Shown here piece by piece: positions 7,854-15,400 of a stretch of DNA of 64,000 nucleotides. The stretch lies in the NCBI RefSeq assembly GCF_003344765.1, contig NZ_QPMH01000009.1, positions 86,832 to 150,831 on the forward strand, given 5' to 3'. The stretch comes from Ferruginivarius sediminum. Lineage in GTDB: Bacteria; Pseudomonadota; Alphaproteobacteria; Kiloniellales; Rhodovibrionaceae. Position 1 is the first letter of the stretch. Every line of letters starts with the position of its first letter. Below the pieces are notes generated by a model. It saw nothing but the letters and a program-made list of their open reading frames with translations. It did no database searches and had not been told where the DNA came from. Made by a program: the position numbers and the translations under genes.

Positions 7854-8546
7854 TCAGTACCAGATCTCCATGCGCAGGTCCCTGCTGTCGCGCGGGATAT
7901 CGCCGTCGGGGACGCGCCGTCCGCGGCCCTCCGCGATTTCTCGCGCCAGCAGGGCGCAGGCGGCGGCATCGACGATGTCGTCCGCCTCGACGTCCTTGCG
8001 CGGGTAGCGGTCCAGAAGCGGGGTCGGATCGGGCAATCCGGCCGCGCGGAGCAATTCGATACGCGCCGCGCGGCCGTCGCGCCCGACCTTGCGGGCAAGC
8101 GGCGCCCAGCCGTTCAGCCGGTGGAAGATGACCTCGGGGTGGGCTTCCAGGATGCGGTCCTGGTCCGCCGGCGACAGGGCCTCGTCCAGTTCGGCGATCT
8201 TGTGGCCGATCTGCCAGGACTGCTTCGACAGGCCTACGCCCTCCCGCGCCTTGCCCAGGCTGTTCGCGTCCGCCCACGACTTGCCCAGCATGTAGCGGCG
8301 CGGGGCGGAGAACACGCTGGATTTCCTCGCCCCTGGAAGCAGCGCACGGGCGGCCCGATCGCATGCGCGCAGGCCGCTGTCGGGGAGCCCTATCGGCATA
8401 TCGACTGCTACGATCCCCGCCGCGTCGATATCGACCTCCGCCCAGCTCCGCGCGATCGCCACGTCCAGGCCGCCGTCGGACCAGGTGACGGCGACCCAGC
8501 CGAAGCGGCAGCCGTCAACGCCGCTATAGACTGTCGCGGATCTCAG
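7854..8546 (-). CDS. DUF429 family protein with a non-standard start
   Basis: A protein of about 230 residues in the DUF429 (predicted RNase-H-like nuclease) family. The family's N-terminal motif is encoded: frame residues SGVDGCRFGWVAVTW lie at about 8478-8525. No ATG, GTG or TTG lies in frame upstream of it within the region I read; the first standard start is a GTG at 8462, after the motif. The likeliest start is a CTG at 8546 that overlaps the TGA of the upstream PCuAC gene (CTGA), which would couple the two. The conserved middle (RKSSVFSAPRR, then SKQSWQI and HPEVIF) and the C-terminal EADDIVDAAACALLA are present, so the reading frame is intact. The biological role is unknown. Confidence 0.75.
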   Translation of the reverse strand: MRSATVYSGVDGCRFGWVAVTWSDGGLDVAIARSWAEVDIDAAGIVAVDMPIGLPDSGLRACDRAARALLPGARKSSVFSAPRRYMLGKSWADANSLGKAREGVGLSKQSWQIGHKIAELDEALSPADQDRILEAHPEVIFHRLNGWAPLARKVGRDGRAARIELLRAAGLPDPTPLLDRYPRKDVEADDIVDAAACALLAREIAEGRGRRVPDGDIPRDSRDLRMEIWY

Positions 8547-9010
8547 TCCGAGTGTCCGTGCCCGCTGGCGTGGGAAGCGGTGACGACCTCCTGCGGGTTC
8601 ATGGTGTCCTGGCCGATGGCCATGTGCACTTCCATCGCCTCCATCCCTTTCAGATGGAGAACGACAGGGGCGGCCTTGCCCTCCGGCAAGTCGACCTTGA
8701 GATCCGTCAACACAAGCTTCAACTCCTCGGGCGTCACGGTCGCGCCGACCGGAATCTCCACGGCATCGACGGTTTTGCCGTTGAATATCATCCGCACCGA
8801 CGCCGCGACGGGGGAAGCCGCCCGTTCGATCAGGATGGGCGCTTCGCCGGTATTGGCCAGCGTGGGGTGTGCCGTCGCCGTTTCACTGCTTTGCGCGGGT
8901 GTTACCCAGGGATGGACGATCTGCAGGTCGCCCTGCTGCTGCGTATGTGCGCCGGCGGAGCCCGCGATGGCGAGCCAGAGCGTTGCGGCGAGCGCTGCTA
9001 TTCGAAGCAT
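8543..9010 (-). CDS. PCuAC-like periplasmic protein lacking the usual copper ligands
   Basis: A 155-residue exported protein: signal peptide at about 1-21 (cleavage after SAGA), then a PCu(A)C/DUF461-type beta domain (IVHPWVTPAQ, LANTGEAPILIERA, EIPVGATVTPE, LTDLKVDLPEGKAAPVVLHL). Family members bind Cu(I) through Met and His, including a His-x-Met pair just before the conserved Leu-x-x-Leu. Here that pair reads K98-L-V100, so the principal ligands are missing. A His-rich tail (SHASGHGHSD) at the C-terminus might bind metal instead. Classical members deliver copper to cytochrome oxidases, and cbb3 genes lie 46 kb away. A function in copper delivery is therefore uncertain. Confidence 0.75.
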   Translation of the reverse strand: MLRIAALAATLWLAIAGSAGAHTQQQGDLQIVHPWVTPAQSSETATAHPTLANTGEAPILIERAASPVAASVRMIFNGKTVDAVEIPVGATVTPEELKLVLTDLKVDLPEGKAAPVVLHLKGMEAMEVHMAIGQDTMNPQEVVTASHASGHGHSD

Positions 9011-9299
9011 GGGTGACGTCTCTCCCTTCCTGTTGGCCGGTGTCCGACATCGGGTCGGACGAAGGCATGCTGCGCCTTCCCCCGACACGAATGTCAAGGT
9101 AACTTATAAATTTAAATCGAAACTCTTAATATGCTTGCAAATTTTGCCGATTCCGTTAACCATTTATTCAGTTGTCACGCTTAGTGTGCCTACTAGCCCT
9201 GGGTTATCCCTCCCCTCGACTCAGGGGTGTTTGGTCCGAATGGCTGGCCTCCTGGGGGTTTGGTTGCTTTTATCCCTGGAGGAAGCCCCCTGTCGACTT

Positions 9300-9329
9300 G
9301 CCGCCGGATTCACCTCCGGCGGCTTTTTT
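9300..9329 (+). terminator. Rho-independent terminator with no obvious upstream gene
   Basis: A 9-bp perfect stem (GCCGCCGGA / TCCGGCGGC) with a 6-base loop is followed directly by six T residues at 9324-9329 on the plus strand. The only annotated gene to its left runs away from it, so it probably ends an unannotated plus-strand transcript. Confidence 0.75.
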
Positions 9330-9454
9330 GTGACATCTCCCATCGGAGGGGGTAGGAAAGGGGCTACCGAATGCCGCCTTGACCAACGATGTAGGTGGCC
9401 ATAAGGTACGCGCCGGAAGGCAAGTTGACAGGGTAGGCTTCCGAAAACAAAAAG

Positions 9455-9494
9455 AAGAAGGACCGCGGCCAGGGCCGAAGGTCCTTCTTTTTTT
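9455..9494 (+). terminator. Long terminator hairpin in the metY leader
   Basis: A 10-bp stem (AAGAAGGACC / GGTCCTTCTT) encloses a second 5-bp stem (CGGCC / GGCCG) and is followed by a run of seven T. The preceding A-rich stretch means the structure could also stop transcription on the other strand. It lies 105 bases before metY, so it either closes an upstream transcript or acts as an attenuator. Confidence 0.75.
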
Positions 9495-9598
9495 GTGCTG
9501 TCGCCAGTATCGTCACCGCACCCATAACAGCCGTCCTTACCGCGTCGCGCGGCGTTCGGCGGACATTTCAATGTTTCAGGAATGACCCGGGGCCAGCC

Positions 9599-10888
9599 AT
9601 GACCTTCAAGCTCGACACGCAGGCCTTGCACGCCGGGCAGCACCCCGATCCCGTGTTTGGCGCCCGCGCGGTGCCGATCTATCAGACGACGTCCTACGTC
9701 TTTCAGGATACCGACCATGCCGCCGCCCTGTTCAACATGGAACGCGCCGGCCACGTCTACTCGCGGATTTCCAATCCCACGGTGGCGGTGCTGGAAGAGC
9801 GTATGGCGGCGCTGGAGTCCGGCGTGGCGGCGGTGGCGACGGCCTCGGGACAGGCGGCGCTGCATCTGGCGATCACGACGCTGATGGGCCAGGGCGGGCA
9901 CATCGTGGCCTCTCGCGCGCTTTACGGCGGCAGCATCAATATCCTGACCCACACGCTGCCGCGCTTCGGCATCGAGACGACCTTCGTCGATCCGCGCGAC
10001 CCGCCGGCGTTCCGTGCGGCCATCCGGCCGGAAACGCGCCTTCTGTTCGGCGAGGTGGTGGGCAACCCGAACCTGGAGGTGATGGACGTGCCCGCCGTTG
10101 CCCAGGTCGCGCACGACGCCGGCGTGCCGCTTCTGATCGACAGCACCTTCACCACGCCGTATCTGGCCCGCCCCATCGAGATGGGGGCGGATCTCGTCGT
10201 CCATTCGGTCACTAAATGGCTGGGCGGGCACGGGATTGCCGTGGGCGGCGTGCTGGTGGACGGCGGCCGATTCGACTGGTCCGCGAATGATAAGTTTCCC
10301 ACGCTGAGCCAGCCTTACGCCGGCTACCACGGCGTGGTCTTCGCCGAGGAGTTCGGCCCGCAGGCCTTTGCGATGCGGGCCAGGATGGAGGGGCTGCGCG
10401 ACTTCGGCGCGTCGATGAGCGCGCAGGTTGCCTTCTATCTATTGCAGGGGATCGAGACGCTGGGCCTGCGGATGGAACGTCACGTCGCCAACACCGAGCG
10501 AGTGGTCGAGATGCTGGCCGCGCACGAGCAGGTGGGTTGGGTGCGCCATCCCAGCCTTCGCGATCACCCGGACCACGAACTGGCGAAGCGTCTGCTGCCG
10601 CGCGGCACGGGCTCAATCGTCAGCTTCGGCATTCGTGGCGGACGCGAGGCGGGCCGGGCGTTCATCGAGGGGTGCCAGCTTGCCTCTCACCTTGCAAACG
10701 TCGGGGATGCCAAGACCCTGGTGATCCACCCGGCCAGCACGACCCATCAGCAGATGTCGGCGGCGGAACTGGAGGCTGCCGGCATCGGCGAGGACATGGT
10801 GCGCCTGTCCGTGGGCGTGGAGGATGTCGACGACATCCTGGCCGATCTGAAACGCGGCCTGCGCGCCGCCGCGAAGGTGTCGGGCTGA
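9599..10888 (+). CDS. metY: O-acetylhomoserine sulfhydrylase (MetY type)
   Basis: A PLP-dependent Cys/Met-metabolism enzyme that makes homocysteine from O-acetylhomoserine and sulfide. The 429-residue length and the long insertion typical of MetY (the region around NDKFPTLSQPYAGYHGVVFAEEFG) separate it from MetZ and MetB. The PLP Lys is K206 in SVTKWLGGHG. The N-terminus (LDTQALHAGQHPDPVFGARAVPIYQTTSYVF) and the substrate/phosphate-binding stretch YSRISNPT are canonical. The TGA overlaps by one base the ATG of the alpha/beta hydrolase, so they are cotranscribed. A second sulfhydrylase (MetZ) lies at 42.5 kb, so this organism may use both acetyl- and succinyl-homoserine or one enzyme may have a different role. 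Confidence 0.93.
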   Translation: MTFKLDTQALHAGQHPDPVFGARAVPIYQTTSYVFQDTDHAAALFNMERAGHVYSRISNPTVAVLEERMAALESGVAAVATASGQAALHLAITTLMGQGGHIVASRALYGGSINILTHTLPRFGIETTFVDPRDPPAFRAAIRPETRLLFGEVVGNPNLEVMDVPAVAQVAHDAGVPLLIDSTFTTPYLARPIEMGADLVVHSVTKWLGGHGIAVGGVLVDGGRFDWSANDKFPTLSQPYAGYHGVVFAEEFGPQAFAMRARMEGLRDFGASMSAQVAFYLLQGIETLGLRMERHVANTERVVEMLAAHEQVGWVRHPSLRDHPDHELAKRLLPRGTGSIVSFGIRGGREAGRAFIEGCQLASHLANVGDAKTLVIHPASTTHQQMSAAELEAAGIGEDMVRLSVGVEDVDDILADLKRGLRAAAKVSG

Positions 10889-11676
10889 TGCGGCTGGAGG
10901 TGGATGGCGCGCCGGTCTTCGCCGCAACCGGCGGGACGGCCTTCGACCCGGCGCGGCCGGTCGTGGTGCTGGTGCACGGCGCCGGCATGGATCACAGCGT
11001 CTGGGCGCTGCAAAGCCGCTATCTGGCGCATCATGGCCGCGCGGTCCTGGCGGTCGACCTTCCGGGGCACGGCCGCTCCGGTGGCGATCCGCTGGACAGC
11101 CCGAAGGCCATCGCCGACTGGCTGGTCCGGTTGCTGGATGCCGTGGGCGTGGAACAGGCGGCGCTTGCCGGCCACTCGATGGGGGCGCTTGCCGCGCTGG
11201 AATCGGCGGCGCGCCACCCCGACCGCTGGCGGGCGCTGGCCCTGATGGGCGTCGCGGCGAAGATGCCGGTTCACCCTGACCTGCTGAAGGCGGCAGAGGC
11301 GAACGATCCCGCCGCGGCGGCGATGATCGTGGGCTGGGGCCACGGCGCGCGGGCGCAGCTTGGCGGCGATGCGGTGCCGGGCGTCTGGACCACGGGCGTC
11401 GCCCGACGCCTGCTGGAGCGTGCGCAACCGGGTGTTCTGTACACCGATCTGGCGGCCTGCGATGCCTACACTCACGGCGCCGAGGCGGCGGGACAGGTGC
11501 GCTGTCCGACACTTCTGCTGTTGGCGGCGGAGGATAGGATGACCCCGGCGAAGGCGGGCCGGAAGCTGGCCGAGGCGATGGACGACGCGCGCGTCGTGGA
11601 ACTTGCCGGCTGCGGCCACATGATGATGACCGAGGCCCCGGACGCAACCCTCGACGCGCTGGCGAAGATGGTCTAA
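10888..11676 (+). CDS. Alpha/beta-fold hydrolase
   Basis: A 262-residue hydrolase with the oxyanion motif HGAG at 30-33, nucleophile elbow GHSMG (Ser97), acid candidate Asp216 in AAEDRMTP, and catalytic His244 in GCGHMMM, so the triad appears complete. Sequence between the elbow and the acid is Ala-rich and gives no clue to substrate. It overlaps metY by one base, so it is translated with it. A link to homoserine esters would fit the context: homoserine acetyltransferases share this fold, but the length and the motifs here are those of small generic hydrolases, so this is only a guess. Confidence 0.88.
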   Translation: MRLEVDGAPVFAATGGTAFDPARPVVVLVHGAGMDHSVWALQSRYLAHHGRAVLAVDLPGHGRSGGDPLDSPKAIADWLVRLLDAVGVEQAALAGHSMGALAALESAARHPDRWRALALMGVAAKMPVHPDLLKAAEANDPAAAAMIVGWGHGARAQLGGDAVPGVWTTGVARRLLERAQPGVLYTDLAACDAYTHGAEAAGQVRCPTLLLLAAEDRMTPAKAGRKLAEAMDDARVVELAGCGHMMMTEAPDATLDALAKMV

Positions 11677-11715
11677 GCGAGGCAAGTTCGAATTCGAAGC
11701 CAAGGGGACAATGCG

Positions 11716-12354
11716 ATGGCCGATCCGATCATTTTTGGACCGAACTACAGCACCTACGTGCGCAGCGTGCGCATGGCGCTGGAAGAGAAGGGCGCCGCCT
11801 ACAAGCTGCACGAAGTGGACATCTTCTCGGGCGAGAACCAGAACCCGGACTTCCTGGCCCGGCAGCCTTTCGGCAAGGTCCCGGCATTCGAGCATGACGG
11901 CTTCCAGCTTTACGAAACCGACGCCATCACCCGCTATGTCGACATGACGTTCGAGGGGCCCTCGCTGCAGCCGCAGGATGCCAGGGGGCAGGCGCGGATG
12001 ACCCAGATCATCGGCATCGTCAACGCCTATGCCTATCCGCCGATCGTCGGCAAGCTGGTGATCCAACGCCTCGTCATGCCGAAGCTGAACGAGACGCCGG
12101 ACGAGCAGGCCATTGCCGAGGCCCTGCCGGATGCGCGTAAGGTGCTGGCGGAACTGGAGCGCCTGATCGGCGAGAACGCCTATGCCGCGGGTAGCCACCT
12201 TTCGCTGGCGGACCTGCAGCTTCTGCCGGTCCTGGACTATCTGTCGATGACGCCCGAGGGCGGCGAGCTGCTGGCGGAGGTGCCGCGCGTGAAGGCCCTG
12301 CATGCGAAGCTGGCGGAGCGGGAGAGCGCCAAGCGGACGGCTCCACAGCTTTAG
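11716..12354 (+). CDS. Glutathione S-transferase family protein
   Basis: A 212-residue GST. The N-terminal thioredoxin-like domain covers about residues 1-80, with the cis-Pro region QPFGKVPAFEHDG and the glutathione-contacting motif YETDAITRYVD. The all-helical C-terminal domain contains the conserved N-capping stretch SHLSLADLQLLPVLDY. The N-terminal segment GPNYSTYVRSVRMALEEKG has Ser and Tyr but no Cys near the usual catalytic site. It follows the hydrolase by 39 bases on the same strand and is probably in the same transcript. It ends immediately before a palindromic repeat that may close the unit. Confidence 0.9.
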   Translation: MADPIIFGPNYSTYVRSVRMALEEKGAAYKLHEVDIFSGENQNPDFLARQPFGKVPAFEHDGFQLYETDAITRYVDMTFEGPSLQPQDARGQARMTQIIGIVNAYAYPPIVGKLVIQRLVMPKLNETPDEQAIAEALPDARKVLAELERLIGENAYAAGSHLSLADLQLLPVLDYLSMTPEGGELLAEVPRVKALHAKLAERESAKRTAPQL

Positions 12355-12412
12355 AGCGTAATCGGATCAGGTTGAAACATAATGTTTCAACCTGATCCGT
12401 GAATCCTGCTCC
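12355..12412. repeat. Palindromic repeat element between convergent genes
   Basis: Positions 12364-12380 and 12382-12398 form a perfect 17-bp inverted repeat around a single central base (arms GGATCAGGTTGAAACAT). The outer flanks GAGCGTAATC and GAATCCTGCTC continue an imperfect stem. I recall near-identical TTTCAACCTGATCC palindromes as dispersed repeats in many alphaproteobacterial genomes. Lying between the convergent GST and glutamate dehydrogenase genes, it could serve as a bidirectional terminator, although it lacks a clear T run. Confidence 0.8.
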
Positions 12413-12484
12413 AGCGTCCGTTGGACGGCGGACCGACGCCTCGGCGTACGCGGGTATCGGGGCTTCTCGCCAACCCCAGCCGCC

Positions 12485-15400
12485 CTACTCGCCGACCATC
12501 GACTTGAGCTGCCGGTTCGCCACGGCCAGCATTGCCAGGTCCGGCGTGCCGGCGGATTTCAGTTCCGTCAGCAGCTGCTCGGTCCGGTTCACCATCGCCT
12601 GGCGCTTGTCGGCCCAGGTCTGGATGGCCCCGTCGCCGGCACCGCCGCCGTCGCCACGGTCGAGGACGTCGAGCGTCACCGCCGTCTGATGGCTGTAGAA
12701 GTCGTCGATGATGGCCGTCACCGCCAGCTTGTCCCAGGCATCGTCGGTGGGAAGCTGTCCGGCGGCCGAGCGCAGCCAGTCGAAGCCGAAGCGGTGGCCG
12801 ACGGTGAAGTAGGTCTTCGCCACGTCGATCACCTTCATTCCCACCCGCTGGGCAATGCGCACGATGTCGAGCGCCGGCGGCAGCAGGCGCAGGGCCACCA
12901 CGCCGCGCGCCAGTTCCTTCGGCACGCCCTTGTCGGTGTAACTTCTCACCTGCCTGTTCAGCGCGTCGCTGTCGGCCTTGTCCAACAGCTCGTCCAGCTT
13001 GTCCGAGACGGTGGCGACACCCTTGCCATAGGTCTCGATGCCCTTGGCGGCGTCGATCGGGTGCTCGCAGTTGCGCAGGAACCAGGTGGTGGTCCGCTCG
13101 ATCAGGCGGCCGCACTCGATCAACATGGCGTACTGCGTCGTCGCCGGGACCTTGGTGTCCAGTGCCTCGATCCCCGCCCACAGCTTGCGCAGGCCGAACA
13201 CCTCGCGGGCGATGGCGTAGGCGCGGCAGATGTCCTCCGCCGGCATGCCCGTCTTCTCCCGGACCTCGTGGACGAAGGCGAGGCCGCCGCGGTTGATCAC
13301 CGAGTTGCTGACCACCGTCGCCACGATCTCGCGGCGCAGCCGGTGCTGGCCGATACGTTTGGCGTAGGTTTTTTGTAGTTCCTTCGGGAAATAGGCCTCC
13401 AGGTCGGCTTCCATGTAGGGATCGTCCGGCAGCCCCGATGCCAGCAGCTCTTCATAGAGCGTCAGCTTGGCGTAGTTCATCAGGACGGCGGTTTCCGGCC
13501 GGGTCATGCCGGTGCCGGCCTTGCGCCGCTCCAGGATGATCTCGTCGTCGGGCAGGAACTCGATGGCCCGGTTCAGTTTGCCGGCGCGTTCCAGCGTGCG
13601 CATGAAGCGCGCGTTGCGGTCCAGCAGGTGGGCGCCAAGCTGCTCCGTCACCGAGATCGCCTGTGTTTGCAGGTAGTTGTCCCGCAGCACCAGGCCCGCG
13701 ACCTCGTCGGTCATGCGCTCCAGCATCTCGTTGCGCTGCTTGCGCGTCATGTCGCCGGACTGCTCCACGTCGCCCAGGAGGATCTTGATGTTGACCTCGT
13801 GATCGGAGCAGTCGACGCCCGCCGAGTTGTCGATGGAATCGGTGTTGCAGTGGCCGCCGGCCAGCGCGTACTCGATGCGCGCGCGTTGCGTCATGCCGAG
13901 GTTCGCGCCCTCGCCGATGACCTTCGCTCCGACATTCCTCGCATCGACGCGCAGGCCGTCGTTGCCCCGGTCGCCGACTTCGGCATGGCTCTCGTCGGCG
14001 GCCTTGACATAGGTGCCGATGCCACCGAACCACAGCAATTCGGTGTCCGCCTTCAACAGCGCGTGGATCAACTCGTTCGGCGTGCAGCTATCCTTGCCAA
14101 GCTTGGCCAGCTTCTTGATCTCCGGCGTCAGTTTGATCGATTTCGCCTTGCGGTCGAAGACGCCGCCGCCCTTGGAGATCAGCTTGCTGTCATAGGCATC
14201 CCAGCCCTTCGCCTCGTCGAACAGGCGCTTGCGCTCCTTCCACGATTTCGCCGAATCAGGGGCGGGGTCGATGAAGATGTGCAGGTGATTGAACGCCGCC
14301 AGCAGCCGGATGTGCTTGGACAGCAGCATGCCGTTGCCGAAGACGTCGCCCGACATGTCGCCGCAGCCGATGGCGGTGAAGTCCTCGTTCTGGATGTCCT
14401 TGCCCAGCTCGCGGAAATGGCGCTTCACCGATTCCCAGCCGCCGCGCGCGGTGATTCCCATCGCCTTGTGGTCGTAGCCCGCCGAGCCGCCGGAGGCGAA
14501 GGCGTCGTCCAGCCAGAAACCGTATTCCTGCGAGACGCCGTTGGCGTAGTCGGAGAAGGTGGCCGTGCCCTTGTCGGCGGCGACGACCAGATAGGGGTCG
14601 TCGCTGTCCCAGCGAACCACCTCCTGCGGCGGCTGCACCTCGCCGGCGACGTAGTTGTCGGTCAGGTCCAGCATGGCCCGGATGAAGGTCTTGTAGCAGG
14701 CAACGCCTTCCTCCTGGACGTCCTTGCGGCTGGCGCCGGGACCCGGCGGGCGCTTCAGGACGAAACCGCCCTTCGAGCCGACCGGGACGATGACGGCGTT
14801 CTTCACCTGCTGCGCCTTCACGAGGCCCAGCACTTCGGTGCGGAAGTCCTCGCGCCGGTCGGACCAGCGCAGGCCGCCGCGCGCCACCATGCCGAAGCGG
14901 AGGTGCACGCCTTCGACGCGGGGCGAATAGACGAAGATTTCCCGGAACGGCCGGGGCAGCGGCAGCTCGTCGATGTTCTGGCTGTCCAGCTTGAACGACA
15001 GGTAGGACTTCTCGCGGCCGGCCGCGGCGCCCTGGAAGAAGTTGGTGCGCAGCGTCGATTCAATGGCATTCAGGAAGCGGCGGATGATGCGGTCCTGGTC
15101 CAGCACCTCCACGTTCTCCAGCCCGGCGTTGATCTCCTCGACGACCGCCGCGGCCTGCTTGTCGCGGTTGCCCTTGTGATGCGGATCGAAGCGCAGGTGG
15201 AACAGCTTCACCAGATTGCGGGCCAGGCCCGGATTTTCGGCCAGCGTGTCTTCCATGTACGCCTGGCTGAACGGGATCGCGGCCTGCCGCAGGTACTTGC
15301 AGTAGGCGCGCAGGACGATGATGTCGCGCGCCGTCAGCCCGCCCAGCAGCACCAGCCTGTTGAAGCCGTCGTTCTCCATCTCGTCGCGCCAGATGCGGGC

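Larger units (their letters stand above)
9011..9598. other. 588-base intergenic region with AT-rich block and two terminator-like hairpins
   Basis: No protein gene is convincing here. Positions 9098-9185 are markedly AT-rich compared with the surroundings and are the probable promoter zone for the minus-strand PCuAC gene and possibly for a plus-strand transcript. Two Rho-independent terminator structures follow on the plus strand (9300-9329 and 9455-9494) with no plus-strand gene before them. That leaves room for a small RNA at roughly 9190-9330 or a transcribed leader of metY. I looked for SAM riboswitch cores in the metY leader and saw none. Confidence 0.6.

Noticed and set aside
9360..9598. 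Possible SAM-II riboswitch in the metY leader
   Set aside because: I could not find the SAM-II core or pseudoknot; the conspicuous structure is a terminator hairpin.
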